In this document: positions 44,961-54,244 of the stretch, one piece after another
Layout: the number at the start of each line of letters is the position of its first letter
How positions within the stretch are numbered: position 1 is the first letter of the stretch
DNA from: Melioribacteraceae bacterium
GTDB lineage: Bacteria; Bacteroidota; Ignavibacteria; Ignavibacteriales; Melioribacteraceae
Length of the DNA stretch: 64,000 nt
Direction of reading: 5' to 3'
Assembly: GCA_022181065.1 (NCBI GenBank)
Contig: BQMY01000087.1
Span: 1 to 64,000, forward strand
Program-made: the position numbers and the translations under genes
The notes under the pieces: model-generated
Seen by the model: the letters and a program-made list of their open reading frames with translations, nothing else
Told to the model about the DNA's origin: nothing
Database searches by the model: none

Positions 44961-45441
44961 TCGGTAACTATTACAATTTGCGGGTCAAAAAATATCTAAT
45001 ACTCATTTTTGAAAATATTTTCCCTGCTAAAGTAATTCTTCACCTTACCAATAAGTTTGCTAAAGATTTCCCTTTTTTATATTTTGATTTTCGTAACCGG
45101 ATAAGAGAATTCTGTTTAGGGTGTTCTTTCTTAACACAAATTTATTATTCTCACATCTGGTAAGACATCAAATAAAGAAGATAAAAAGGTTTTGATATAA
45201 AAGAATAAAACTTAACTAATTTAGGGGAAACAGCAGGTTAACCGAAATTATGAAGGAAAGTAAATCTGGCATCCAATTTGGTTAGTTTTTTGTGGAAAAG
45301 AACGGTAAAAGAATGAACGTATTTGTTAGCATTAACAATATAATTTTCGGAATTATTATAAAAAACTATAGAGAAAAATAACTCTAAAGGTTACCGGTTA
45401 TGCGTAACCTTTTTTGTTTTAAATATTAAGAAGAGGTAATT
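44961..45441. other. AT-rich leader region before the oxidoreductase operon
   Basis: This region of 480 bp is AT-rich with no convincing gene. It should hold the operon promoter. A 22-codon frame from ATG 45313 (MNVFVSINNIIFGIIIKNY..) ends at 45380, five bases before a terminator-like hairpin. The frame has only a weak RBS. Confidence 0.4.
45385..45415 (+). terminator. Terminator-like hairpin in the oxidoreductase leader
   Basis: AAAGGTTAC (45385-45393) pairs with GTAACCTTTT (45402-45411), followed by more T. It lies 27 bases before the first start codon, so it would act as an attenuator if transcription starts upstream. Confidence 0.5.
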
Positions 45442-45729
45442 ATGGCAAAAGCAAAAGGCGATATTGTAATTGATATCGAAAGGTGTAAGGGATGCGAATT
45501 GTGTATCGAAGCATGTCCGCAGGATGCTCTCGAAGTGTCGCGCCAGGTGAATAAAAAAGGTTATTTGTACATAGTTAAAGTTGAAGACACTTGTACAGGT
45601 TGTGAAAGCTGCGCGCTTGTCTGCCCTGAAGGCGGAGTTACGGTTTACAGAGTTCAGAACAAGAAAAAAACTCAGGTTGCGCAGGTTAAAAATATTACTA
45701 GTGATATAAATATTACGGTGAAAGAATGA
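45442..45729 (+). CDS. korD: 2-oxoacid:ferredoxin oxidoreductase, ferredoxin-like delta subunit
   Basis: This 95-residue protein has two [4Fe-4S] motifs: C15-xx-C18-xx-C21-xxx-C25P and C51-xx-C54-xx-C57-xxx-C61P. It passes electrons from the TPP enzyme to ferredoxin. An AAGAGGT RBS precedes the ATG. It overlaps the alpha-subunit gene by 4 bp (ATGA). The complex could be the 2-oxoglutarate (Kor) or the branched-chain 2-oxoacid (Vor) type; subunit order delta-alpha-beta-gamma is common to both. Confidence 0.9.
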   Translation: MAKAKGDIVIDIERCKGCELCIEACPQDALEVSRQVNKKGYLYIVKVEDTCTGCESCALVCPEGGVTVYRVQNKKKTQVAQVKNITSDINITVKE

Positions 45730-46802
45730 AAGAATTAAAATTAATGAAAGGTAATGAAGCGTTGGCAGAGGCTGCTATCAGAGCCGGATGCGACGCTTAC
45801 TTCGGATACCCGATTACCCCTCAATCGGAAGTTTTGGAATATCTTAGTCGTGAAGCTGAGAATAGAACCGGCATGGTAATCCTCCAGGCTGAGAGTGAAG
45901 TTGCTTCAATTAATATGGTTTATGGAGCTGCCGGTACAGGTAAAAAAGTGATGACATCCTCATCATCACCCGGTGTGTCACTTATGCAGGAGGGAATTTC
46001 CTACATAGCGTGTGCTGAACTCCCTTGTTTACTTGTTAATGTTAACCGTGGTGGTCCCGGTCTTGGTACAATCCAGCCGTCACAGGGTGATTATTTCCAG
46101 ACTGTAAAAGGTGGTGGTCATGGTGATTACAAATTGATCGTACTCGCTCCTTCAACGGTTCAGGAAATGGCTGATTTTGTCGATGAAGGTTTTGAACTTG
46201 CTTTTAAATACCGCAATCCGGTTATGATTCTATCTGATGGCGCTTTGGGGCAGATGATGGAAAAAGTTGAACTCCAGGCTCAGAAAGAGAGAGTAACCAT
46301 GCCGGGTCTTGACGCGTGGGCAACCATTGGTAAACCTGTTAACAGAGATCATAATGTTATTACTTCTCTCCATATTCAGCCTGACAAAATGGAAGAGATC
46401 AACATTCATCTTCAGAAAAAATATCGCACTATTGAAGAGAATGAAATTCGGGTTGAAATGATAAATTGCGATGATGCCGAGTATATTATAACCGCTTACG
46501 GTCTGGTGGCGAGAATCTGTACAAAAGCTGCCGAACTTGCCCGCGATAAAGGTATTAAGGTTGGTGTTATTCGTCCGATTACACTATTCCCGTTCCCGAT
46601 AAATGAAATTGCGGAAGCTGCCGGTAAGGTAAAGGGAATTCTTGATGTTGAGATGAACGCCGGACAGATGGTTGAAGATGTAAGACTAAGTGTTAATGGA
46701 AAGGTTCCTGTAGAATTTTACGGAAGAATGGGCGGAATCGTACCAACTCCTGAAGAGATACTCGAAGCGTTTGAAGAAAAATTACTAGGAGGCGCAAAAT
46801 GA
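45726..46802 (+). CDS. korA: 2-oxoacid:ferredoxin oxidoreductase, alpha subunit
   Basis: This 358-residue alpha subunit has the PFOR domain I start (LMKGNEALAEAAIRAGCDAYFGYPITPQSE) and the conserved SSSSPGVSLMQEG and RGGPGLGTIQPSQGDYF. These stretches are also typical of proteins annotated as VorB (3-methyl-2-oxobutanoate type), so the substrate is unresolved. I use korA as a working symbol. It overlaps both neighbours by 4 bp. Confidence 0.85.
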   Translation: MKELKLMKGNEALAEAAIRAGCDAYFGYPITPQSEVLEYLSREAENRTGMVILQAESEVASINMVYGAAGTGKKVMTSSSSPGVSLMQEGISYIACAELPCLLVNVNRGGPGLGTIQPSQGDYFQTVKGGGHGDYKLIVLAPSTVQEMADFVDEGFELAFKYRNPVMILSDGALGQMMEKVELQAQKERVTMPGLDAWATIGKPVNRDHNVITSLHIQPDKMEEINIHLQKKYRTIEENEIRVEMINCDDAEYIITAYGLVARICTKAAELARDKGIKVGVIRPITLFPFPINEIAEAAGKVKGILDVEMNAGQMVEDVRLSVNGKVPVEFYGRMGGIVPTPEEILEAFEEKLLGGAK

Positions 46803-47620
46803 ACGAAAAAACTATGCTAGATGATGATCATTATGAAAATGTGATAAGAGAAGAAAGCGTTTGTACCTCCGAAAATCTTGTATATGAACGCCCGGAAACT
46901 CTCCTTGATACACCTTTGCATTATTGTCCGGGTTGCGGACATGGTGTAGTGCACAGAATAATTGCCGAAGTTGTAGATGAACTTGGTATTCAGGAGGAAA
47001 CAATTGGTGTCGCGCCTGTTGGTTGCGCGGTATTCGCTTATAATTATCTTAATATAGATATGAGTGAGGCTGCTCACGGACGCGCATCGGCAGTAGCAAC
47101 AGGTATTAAACGTGTTCTTCCGGAAAAATATGTTTTCTCATATCAGGGTGACGGTGATCTTGCCGCTATTGGTACCGGTGAAACAATACATACTTGTAAT
47201 CGCGGTGAAAATTTACTTATCATTTTTATAAATAATGGCATTTACGGAATGACCGGTGGTCAGATGGCGCCGACAACTCTTCCCGGAATGAAGTCAACTA
47301 CTTCACCATTCGGGCGCGATGTTAAAAGTATGGGTGCCCCGCTAAAAATTACTGATTTGGTAGCACAACTGCCGGGAACATACTACGTAACTCGTCAATC
47401 TGTTCACAAACCGGCAAATGTTCGCAAAACCAAAAAGGCAATCCTCAAGGGATTCCAGTTTCAGAAAGAGAATAAAGGTACATGTTTTGTTGAAGTAGTA
47501 TCTAATTGTCCTTCCAACTGGAAAATGACACCACTCGAATCAAATAAATTCCTTGAAGACCAGATGTTGCCATTTTATCCGTTGGGAGATTTGAAAAACC
47601 CCGAAAGGAAGGAGAAATAA
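46799..47620 (+). CDS. korB: 2-oxoacid:ferredoxin oxidoreductase, beta (TPP-binding) subunit
   Basis: This 273-residue subunit carries the thiamine diphosphate site: CPGCGHG (43-49), GDGD (117-120) and the following INNGIYGMTGGQ (144-155) form the TPP/Mg motif. The N-terminal 35 residues before PLHYCPGC are extra and variable. Stop and next start are separated by one base (TAAAATG), so translation is coupled. Confidence 0.9.
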   Translation: MNEKTMLDDDHYENVIREESVCTSENLVYERPETLLDTPLHYCPGCGHGVVHRIIAEVVDELGIQEETIGVAPVGCAVFAYNYLNIDMSEAAHGRASAVATGIKRVLPEKYVFSYQGDGDLAAIGTGETIHTCNRGENLLIIFINNGIYGMTGGQMAPTTLPGMKSTTSPFGRDVKSMGAPLKITDLVAQLPGTYYVTRQSVHKPANVRKTKKAILKGFQFQKENKGTCFVEVVSNCPSNWKMTPLESNKFLEDQMLPFYPLGDLKNPERKEK

Positions 47621-47621
47621 A

Positions 47622-48176
47622 ATGACTGAAGAAATAGTAATTGCAGGTTTCGGCGGGCAGGGTGTCCTTTCAATGGGTATGATACTTTGTTACTCCGGTA
47701 TAACAGAAAATAAAGAAGTTTCATGGATGCCATCTTACGGCCCTGAAATGCGTGGTGGTACCGCAAACTGTATCGCGATTGTGAGTGATTCAAAAATCAG
47801 TTCACCTATTATAGCGAAATTTGATACCGTGATTGCTTTGAACCAGCCATCGGTTGACAAATTTGAAAAAGCTGTAAAACCGGGTGGGTTGCTTCTATAC
47901 GATACAACAAATATTCTTAATCATCCAACCAGAACAGACATAGATGTTGTTGGGATCGATGGTAGTAATGAAGCAGCTAAAATGAAAAATACAAAAGTAT
48001 TGAATATGATCATGCTTGGTGCTTTTCTACAGAAAAAGCCAATCATAAAGTTCGAAAATATTATTGAAGGTTTAAAACAGGTTCTACCTGAACGTTATCA
48101 TCATCTTCTTCCGCTCAATGAAGACGCGCTAAAAAGAGGTATGGAATTGGTTCAGGCAGTCGAAAAAACCGCGTAA
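47622..48176 (+). CDS. korC: 2-oxoacid:ferredoxin oxidoreductase, gamma subunit
   Basis: This 184-residue subunit of the POR gamma family has the N-terminal GFGGQGV motif (9-15), SYGPEMRGGTANC and SPIIAKFDTVIALNQPS. It completes the four-subunit enzyme. In an anaerobe it would link the TCA cycle or amino-acid breakdown to reduced ferredoxin. A terminator follows at 48191. Confidence 0.92.
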   Translation: MTEEIVIAGFGGQGVLSMGMILCYSGITENKEVSWMPSYGPEMRGGTANCIAIVSDSKISSPIIAKFDTVIALNQPSVDKFEKAVKPGGLLLYDTTNILNHPTRTDIDVVGIDGSNEAAKMKNTKVLNMIMLGAFLQKKPIIKFENIIEGLKQVLPERYHHLLPLNEDALKRGMELVQAVEKTA

Positions 48177-48190
48177 AGTTCTCTGCCCAT

Positions 48191-48229
48191 AAGTCCCTGT
48201 CGGCAATATGTCGCAGGGACTTTCCCTTT
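48191..48229 (+). terminator. Terminator after the oxidoreductase operon
   Basis: AAGTCCCTG (48191-48199) pairs with CAGGGACTT (48214-48222), then T-rich TTCCCTTTT follows. The region from here to 48475 is AT-rich, holds no gene, and must contain the promoter of the next gene. Confidence 0.75.
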
Positions 48230-48475
48230 TATCCTACTTTGAAGCTCAGTATTATTTTTTTATAAAATCATCAAAAAAATGATAATTAATGCTCATTTTC
48301 ATGGTTTAATGTTCCGATTTTTTTTGTATTAGAATAAAGATTGGTTAACTTTAAAGTTTGTGTTCTCACTTTTTAAGATTAATTATCTGTTAATATAAAA
48401 AGGGGGACGAAATCGTGAATTGAATGATTGATTATTCTTTTTTACCTTTTGATTCGATTAATAATAAGAATGCAA

Positions 48476-50545
48476 ATGAAAAAAACTCTAATACTACTTT
48501 TTACTTTACTTTTGTTCTCAAACTTCCTAGTCGCGCAACAGCAAATTGCGAAAACCAATATAGACGATAACTCTAAATATACCAATGTTGGTAATATCGG
48601 GATAACGATAACCAACTTCGGAAGTTATGGTCACGGGTTTTCTTTATGGCCGGAGCAACCTTCTGCCGAATTTCCTATCGGAAGCGGTATTGAGCATATT
48701 TTTGACGGAGGATTGTGGATAGGTGGTTTTATAAAAGACGCACCCAATTCATCACCTTTAGGTCCATATGTTACCACTGCGGCGGTTGACGCAGCCAGTG
48801 TTTCGGTTCGAGGTGGTGGTTTTGAGTACACAAATAAAACAGAATCGGTGGTTACCGAAAAATCATCCCTGCTTGAATCGAGGTTTTTTAGTCCTACTGC
48901 CGTATCACATCAGGATTTGATAGCTGTATTTTCTGATACCGCAACTTCTTACGATAATGGTGAGCCGATAATTGATCACCGTCCGCTTGGTGTTGAGATC
49001 AGACAGGAAACTTACGCGTGGAACTATCCTTTTGCCGACTTTTTTGTAATCATGAATTATTGGGTTAAAAACGTATCCAATAAATATCTTGATTCATTAT
49101 ATATCGGTCTTTGGACTGACACCGTGGTAAGGAATACAAACCTGACTTCGCCGAGAACCGGCTCCTCATTTTTTAATAAAGGTGGAAACGGTTATAATGA
49201 TTCCCTTAAACTTGGGTATGAGTTTGATGCCACAGGAGACGTTGGTTTTACAGATAGTTATATAGGTGTGCAGTTTTTAGGTGCTAACGTCGATTATGAT
49301 ACCAGTGCTTTTGTCAGCTGGCAGTTTAGAAATACAGACGATATAAGATATTTTACCCCGCAGAACGATGTGCAGCGTTACAAAAAAATGCAGGGATATT
49401 TTAGTGAAAATGAAAAATTATCACCTTCAATATTGTACGATATCAAGCAGGCGAGCAACCGTTCGATTCTTGTTAGTGCAGGTGATTTCGGACTTATAGC
49501 TCCGGGTGATTCCATAAATATATCATTCGCGATTGTCGGGGCAAAAAAAGCAGGCTTTGATCCACCTAATCTTGATACTGAAGCTCAGAAAGAAAATCTT
49601 TATAATAATGCCGGATGGGCGTTACGCGCTTATAATGGTGAAGACAGAAATGGTGATGGCATCCTCGATCCTGATGAAGACCTCGATGGTGACGGAAAAA
49701 TCACGAGGTTTATCCTTCCTTCGCCTCCTCGTTCACCCAATGTGAAAGTTGTACCTGAAAGCAACAAAGCAACTATTTACTGGGACAGAGTGGCTGAATC
49801 ATCAATTGACCCGATTTCGGGTAAAAAAGATTTTGAAGGTTATGTACTATACAGAACTAACTCCGGTTTTGATCTGACAGAGGCTCAGGATTTGACGAAA
49901 TCGTTGGTGAAGGTTGCCGAATTTGATTCTATGGGAAATAACGTTGGATTAAATACAGGTTTTGCCGCCGTTGAACTGGACGCACCGGTTACTTTCGCGA
50001 ATGATCCTACTGAATATTATTACAAGTTTGAGGTTGATAACCTTCTCAACGGATGGCAGTATGTATTTACTGTTACCGCTTTCGATGAAGGAGACGAGGA
50101 TAATAATCTTGAGAGTCTCGAATCATCTTTCCTTTCAAACGCGAACAGAATTATCCCCGGTACACCGGCAAATAATAATCTTAATGATGTTAAAGTAGGT
50201 GTTTATCCTAATCCATATTACGGTGAAGCTTACTGGGATGGCAGCTCGGAACGTTTAAGAAAATTATATTTTTATAATTTACCCTCTGAATGCGAAATAA
50301 CAATTTATACGCTTTCAGGGGATGTAGTTAAAAGAATTGAGCACTCGGGATCAAGCAACGGCTCCGATTTGCGTTGGTTTCAGACTTTCGCGAAAGAGGG
50401 GAATCAGTTAATGGCCGGGGGTGAACACGCGTGGGATCTAATCACTGACAGTGATCAGGCAATTGCCACAGGTTTGTATCTTTTCACTGTAAAAGATCAT
50501 AACTCGGGTGATATCCAGCGTGGTAAATTTTTGATTGTTAAATAA
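48476..50545 (+). CDS. Secreted protein with calcium-binding-like loop and T9SS-like C-terminus
   Basis: This 689-residue protein (signal peptide MKKTLILLFTLLLFSNFLVAQ) starts at ATG 48476; ATG 48470 is an alternative and the in-frame ATG at 48428 is unlikely. The first 400 residues are a beta-rich domain unknown to me (opening TNIDDNSKYTNVGNIGITITNFGSYGHG). A repeated acidic stretch, DRNGDGILDPDEDLDGDGK, looks like EF-hand or dockerin loops. A fibronectin III-like domain follows (PNVKVVPESNKATIYWDRV). The C-terminus (VGVYPNPYYGEAYW .. KFLIVK) resembles a T9SS sorting domain but departs from YPNPFNP. Neighbours are other secreted proteins. Confidence 0.7.
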   Translation: MKKTLILLFTLLLFSNFLVAQQQIAKTNIDDNSKYTNVGNIGITITNFGSYGHGFSLWPEQPSAEFPIGSGIEHIFDGGLWIGGFIKDAPNSSPLGPYVTTAAVDAASVSVRGGGFEYTNKTESVVTEKSSLLESRFFSPTAVSHQDLIAVFSDTATSYDNGEPIIDHRPLGVEIRQETYAWNYPFADFFVIMNYWVKNVSNKYLDSLYIGLWTDTVVRNTNLTSPRTGSSFFNKGGNGYNDSLKLGYEFDATGDVGFTDSYIGVQFLGANVDYDTSAFVSWQFRNTDDIRYFTPQNDVQRYKKMQGYFSENEKLSPSILYDIKQASNRSILVSAGDFGLIAPGDSINISFAIVGAKKAGFDPPNLDTEAQKENLYNNAGWALRAYNGEDRNGDGILDPDEDLDGDGKITRFILPSPPRSPNVKVVPESNKATIYWDRVAESSIDPISGKKDFEGYVLYRTNSGFDLTEAQDLTKSLVKVAEFDSMGNNVGLNTGFAAVELDAPVTFANDPTEYYYKFEVDNLLNGWQYVFTVTAFDEGDEDNNLESLESSFLSNANRIIPGTPANNNLNDVKVGVYPNPYYGEAYWDGSSERLRKLYFYNLPSECEITIYTLSGDVVKRIEHSGSSNGSDLRWFQTFAKEGNQLMAGGEHAWDLITDSDQAIATGLYLFTVKDHNSGDIQRGKFLIVK

Positions 50546-50565
50546 GCTAAATTAAAGGAGAAAAT

Positions 50566-52653
50566 ATGAAGAAGTTCATATTACTATTTACTCTTATCCT
50601 CACTTCATTGTCTTTGGCACAGGTATATCCTGTTGTCTCTATACACGATATTCAGTTTTTACCCGATAGTGTCATTTCTCAGGGTGACGCGCCCTCACCA
50701 CTTGATGGCGATACCGTTATTGTAACAGGTATCTGTATGGTTTCACCATTGGTTAACGCACAAACTGACAGAAGACCTATTATCGCTGCGGGTTCAAGAT
50801 GGGTTAGTTACGCACAGGATCCCGATAACAATACATGGGCGGGTGTTAACGTAATTCAGCATGATACTACCGGTGACGCACAGCTTACAGGGTTTCAGAA
50901 TCTTGATACCGCTGATGTTTACCAGTTCGTTGCTGTTGTTGAAGAATATTTCACTACTACACAGGCTGCTATTCTTGTTGAGCCGATTTCAGAAATTGAG
51001 ATTTTGGAAACTCTTCCTGCCAGACCAGAACCAATAGAGCTTTCTATCAGTGATTTCATGAATGACGGGCAGTATGTAAATGAATCTGAAATGTATGAAG
51101 GTCAGTATGTAGTTATTCGCGAAGGTGTTACTTCAGACAGAAGCCCTTCAAGCGGTACTTTCAGAATAAATGACGGAAATGGTAACTATGTAAATATGTA
51201 TGACCAGTCAGGTTATTTTACATTGCGTGGTCACAGACTTACAGGCGTTACTGATTATGAGCCACCCCTTGACGGTTCAACTGTGGAAATGATTCGTGGT
51301 GTTATTAACACACGTAATGATGGATATTACATTGTTCCTCTATACCCCGGTGATCTTGTAACTTCATTCGAAGCTCCAAACATCCAGTCGGTTGACAGAA
51401 TGCAGGCTAAAGCTAACAGAAACGAAGCTGTAGATGTTGAAGCTTTTGTTGCTCCGGGTGCCGGAACACTTAGCGAAGTTGAAGTATTTTATCAGGTTAA
51501 TGGTGGTGTTTGGGATTCTGTTGCAATGTCAGATGCCGGTGATTCTGTTTATACTGGTCAGATTCCCGGAATTGATCAGGATAGCGCGATTGTTAGATAT
51601 TTCATAAAAGCGGAAGATGACGCGGGTTATATAAATACCAATCCTTTTGATACAGCAAGCGCGCGTTATTTCTATATGGTGAAAGATGGCGACATCTCTA
51701 TTCAGGATGTACAATATTCACCTTTTGGAAGCGGTTTCAGCTCAATGGATGATTTCACTGTAACAGTTCAGGGTGTTGTTACAGCAGATACAAACGACTT
51801 CCCGAATTACGTATATATTCAGAATGGTACAGGTCCCTGGTCAGGTATCAGGATTGTTGGCAGTTTCGTTGATACCCTTGAAAAAGGTGATCTAGTTGAA
51901 GTTACCGGTTTGGTTGATGAAAACTTCAGCGTAACAAATCTTGGTAATATTGTAGATGGTGTTGAGTTCACTTTGCTTTCATCAGGCAACCAGGTTCCTG
52001 AACCAGCTGTGATTACTACAGGTGAAATTGGTGATAGCTCAAATGGAACTATTTCAGCTGAGATGTGGGAAAGCGTTCTTGTTAAATTTGAAGATGTAAC
52101 CGTTATTGCCGCAAATGCTGACGGCGCGAACAACTACGGTGAAATGTTAATTGACGACAACACCGGCGGTACCAGAGTTGAATTGCAGGACGGTCTTCAT
52201 TCATACCATAATAACTGGACAGATGTTGGTAGCGACACAACAAGAACCGTAGAGGTATTAACAGGTGATTCTTTCGATGAACTGGTTGGTGTAATGTATT
52301 ACTCATTCGGTGATTATAAACTGCTTCCACGCCAGGATTCTGACTTCATCGGTTATACTACTGATCTTGAAGATGGAGTTGTAACTCCTTCGGTTTATTC
52401 AGTATCTCAGAACTATCCGAATCCGTTTAACCCTACAACTACAATCCAGTATGAGCTTCCTGAAGCTTCTTCTGTAAGCGTAAAAGTATATGACGTACTT
52501 GGTCGTGAAGTTGCCAATTTGGTTGACGAATACAAAAACGCAGGTAGCTACAAAGTATCATTCGATGCTTCAAGATTATCTTCCGGCGTATATATTTACA
52601 GGATTGAAGCAGGTAAATTTAACTCTGTCAAGAAAATGGTTCTAATGAAATAA
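50566..52653 (+). CDS. Secreted protein with OB-fold-like domains and T9SS sorting domain
   Basis: This 695-residue protein has a signal peptide (MKKFILLFTLILTSLSLAQ). Two stretches look like the OB-fold modules that flank secreted nucleases: one opening the mature protein (DGDTVIVTGICMVSPLVN, with a further segment to about 260) and one at about 385-590 (DDFTVTVQGVVTADTNDFPN .. RVELQDGLHSYH). A beta-sandwich lies between them (about 275-370). The T9SS type A domain ends the protein (SQNYPNPFNPTTTIQYELPE .. GVYIYRIEAG). No nuclease catalytic motif is seen, so it may bind a polymer. GGAG precedes the start. It follows the previous gene after 20 bp. Confidence 0.75.
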   Translation: MKKFILLFTLILTSLSLAQVYPVVSIHDIQFLPDSVISQGDAPSPLDGDTVIVTGICMVSPLVNAQTDRRPIIAAGSRWVSYAQDPDNNTWAGVNVIQHDTTGDAQLTGFQNLDTADVYQFVAVVEEYFTTTQAAILVEPISEIEILETLPARPEPIELSISDFMNDGQYVNESEMYEGQYVVIREGVTSDRSPSSGTFRINDGNGNYVNMYDQSGYFTLRGHRLTGVTDYEPPLDGSTVEMIRGVINTRNDGYYIVPLYPGDLVTSFEAPNIQSVDRMQAKANRNEAVDVEAFVAPGAGTLSEVEVFYQVNGGVWDSVAMSDAGDSVYTGQIPGIDQDSAIVRYFIKAEDDAGYINTNPFDTASARYFYMVKDGDISIQDVQYSPFGSGFSSMDDFTVTVQGVVTADTNDFPNYVYIQNGTGPWSGIRIVGSFVDTLEKGDLVEVTGLVDENFSVTNLGNIVDGVEFTLLSSGNQVPEPAVITTGEIGDSSNGTISAEMWESVLVKFEDVTVIAANADGANNYGEMLIDDNTGGTRVELQDGLHSYHNNWTDVGSDTTRTVEVLTGDSFDELVGVMYYSFGDYKLLPRQDSDFIGYTTDLEDGVVTPSVYSVSQNYPNPFNPTTTIQYELPEASSVSVKVYDVLGREVANLVDEYKNAGSYKVSFDASRLSSGVYIYRIEAGKFNSVKKMVLMK

Positions 52654-52658
52654 ATTTT

Positions 52659-52697
52659 TGCGGGGACAGATTATCTGTTCCCGCATTCTTGTTTTTA
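52659..52697 (+). terminator. Terminator after the OB-fold protein gene
   Basis: The near-perfect stem GCGGGGACAGA/TCTGTTCCCGC (52660-52684) is followed by a T-rich stretch (ATTCTTGTTTTTAC). It separates this gene from the lipoprotein/TonB run. Confidence 0.75.
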
Positions 52698-52735
52698 CGT
52701 AATAGAAAAAATCAAGTTTAATACAAAGTTACGAC

Positions 52736-54244
52736 ATGAAAAAAACGGTAAAGTTTTTAACTCTGGCAGTTTTGTTATTGCTGGTTTCATATTGTTCCGA
52801 GAGCATCAACGATACACCAATCGGAAATCAGGCGCCCGAAACAAGTCTTTCGGTCTTTGCTGAAGGTGATATTGCCCAACAGCAGAGCAGGCTGAAAGTT
52901 CATTGGTGGGGTGATGATCCTGATGGTCTGATAGTGGGTTATTATTTCAGCTGGGATGGCACAAACTGGAGTTTCACCACTTCTAATGACAGCTTGTTCG
53001 CGCTTCAGATAGGCGCAAGCGATACCAGTTATGTTTTTAGTGTATCCGCGGTTGATAACTCGGGTAACAGAACGTATGATTCCAACATTACTCAAAACGG
53101 TGTGGATTACGGTTCAGAACCATTCGTTGACGCAAATGGTAACGGCACATATGATGCCGGCGAAATATTTACGGATATAGGATTGATCGATCCTACCCCC
53201 GCGGAACAAAAATTTCCTATACGAAATACCGCGCCCACGATTGAGTGGAACGAGTTTTCAGTTTTGCCTGCTGAATCATTCCCGGTAATGACTATCAGAT
53301 GGGAAGCAGATGATGTGGATGGTACTGAATCAATCCAAAAAATTAACATTGCCATCAACGATACAAATAATTATGTATCCCTTGATGGCGAGGTAAGGAT
53401 CATTACATTCCGTACTGACGATTTTACATCCGATTCCCCTGAGATGGATATTTATATCAACGGTCTGGCTACAACACCGGCTGATGATAAGTTATCCGGA
53501 CTGGTTTACGATCAGCCGAACAAAATATACGTTTGGGCTGAAGATATTTCAGGAGCCAGGAGTGAGATCATTTCACTGCCGGATACTTCTCAAACCTGGA
53601 CTGTTAACCGACCTACCGGAAAAATCTTGTTGATTGATGATTACAGCGAGACACTAACCGATAATCCGAATTCATATTACATTGAAAAATTCGATAGTGT
53701 TGCCGCGGGTCAATATGATATGCTGGATCTCAGAAATACAAGTTTACCGTTTGAAAACATAACCTTCCTGGAAACAATCAAACTGTATGAAGCTATTTAT
53801 TGGTATTCTAACTCACCAAGTCTTGAATTAGCTTCTACAACTGTTCAGGAGTACCACGCGCAAGGTGGAAAAACAGCGTTTTCTATCATTCTTCCTGACG
53901 TACTTGATCCTGATTTGATCAAAAGTTTTCTGCCGATCGATTCGGTTAAATATGTAGGTGCATCTGGTAGAAATGTTGATCTGACTCCCGCAATTGGATA
54001 TCCACTGCTGAATATTAGCAGGGGAATGAGCAACGTCAGGACATTTGACATAAGTGTCAGTGCAACAAGTATATACACCCTTCCGGAAGATTTAGCGGGT
54101 ACAACACGTACAATTGGTTTTAAGAGTAATGATAATCTTACTTTTTATCTCGGATTATCATTGCACAGATGTGATAACTACCCCGGAAGTGTAACTACTT
54201 TCCTAAAGCAATTATTCACTGAAGATTTTGGATTGGTATTATGA
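52736..54244 (+). CDS. Unrecognised lipoprotein upstream of a TonB receptor
   Basis: This 502-residue lipoprotein (Cys 20 in LLLVSYC) has two Ig/FN3-like domains at about 30-120 and 165-285 (RLKVHWWGDDPDGLIVGYYFSW and TIRWEADDVDGTESIQKINI), and then an alpha/beta domain (about 290-500) beginning GKILLIDDYSETLTDNP, which resembles a Rossmann-like or glutamine-amidotransferase-like fold. I cannot name the family. It overlaps the TonB receptor gene by 4 bp, so it is likely to work with it at the outer membrane. Confidence 0.7.
   Translation: MKKTVKFLTLAVLLLLVSYCSESINDTPIGNQAPETSLSVFAEGDIAQQQSRLKVHWWGDDPDGLIVGYYFSWDGTNWSFTTSNDSLFALQIGASDTSYVFSVSAVDNSGNRTYDSNITQNGVDYGSEPFVDANGNGTYDAGEIFTDIGLIDPTPAEQKFPIRNTAPTIEWNEFSVLPAESFPVMTIRWEADDVDGTESIQKINIAINDTNNYVSLDGEVRIITFRTDDFTSDSPEMDIYINGLATTPADDKLSGLVYDQPNKIYVWAEDISGARSEIISLPDTSQTWTVNRPTGKILLIDDYSETLTDNPNSYYIEKFDSVAAGQYDMLDLRNTSLPFENITFLETIKLYEAIYWYSNSPSLELASTTVQEYHAQGGKTAFSIILPDVLDPDLIKSFLPIDSVKYVGASGRNVDLTPAIGYPLLNISRGMSNVRTFDISVSATSIYTLPEDLAGTTRTIGFKSNDNLTFYLGLSLHRCDNYPGSVTTFLKQLFTEDFGLVL

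Noticed and set aside
44978-45163. 61-codon frame before the oxidoreductase operon
   Set aside because: No RBS, AT-rich composition typical of the surrounding leader, and no recognisable sequence.
48428-48469. Upstream ATG start for the calcium-loop secreted protein
   Set aside because: It adds a second hydrophobic stretch before a normal signal peptide, with no RBS.
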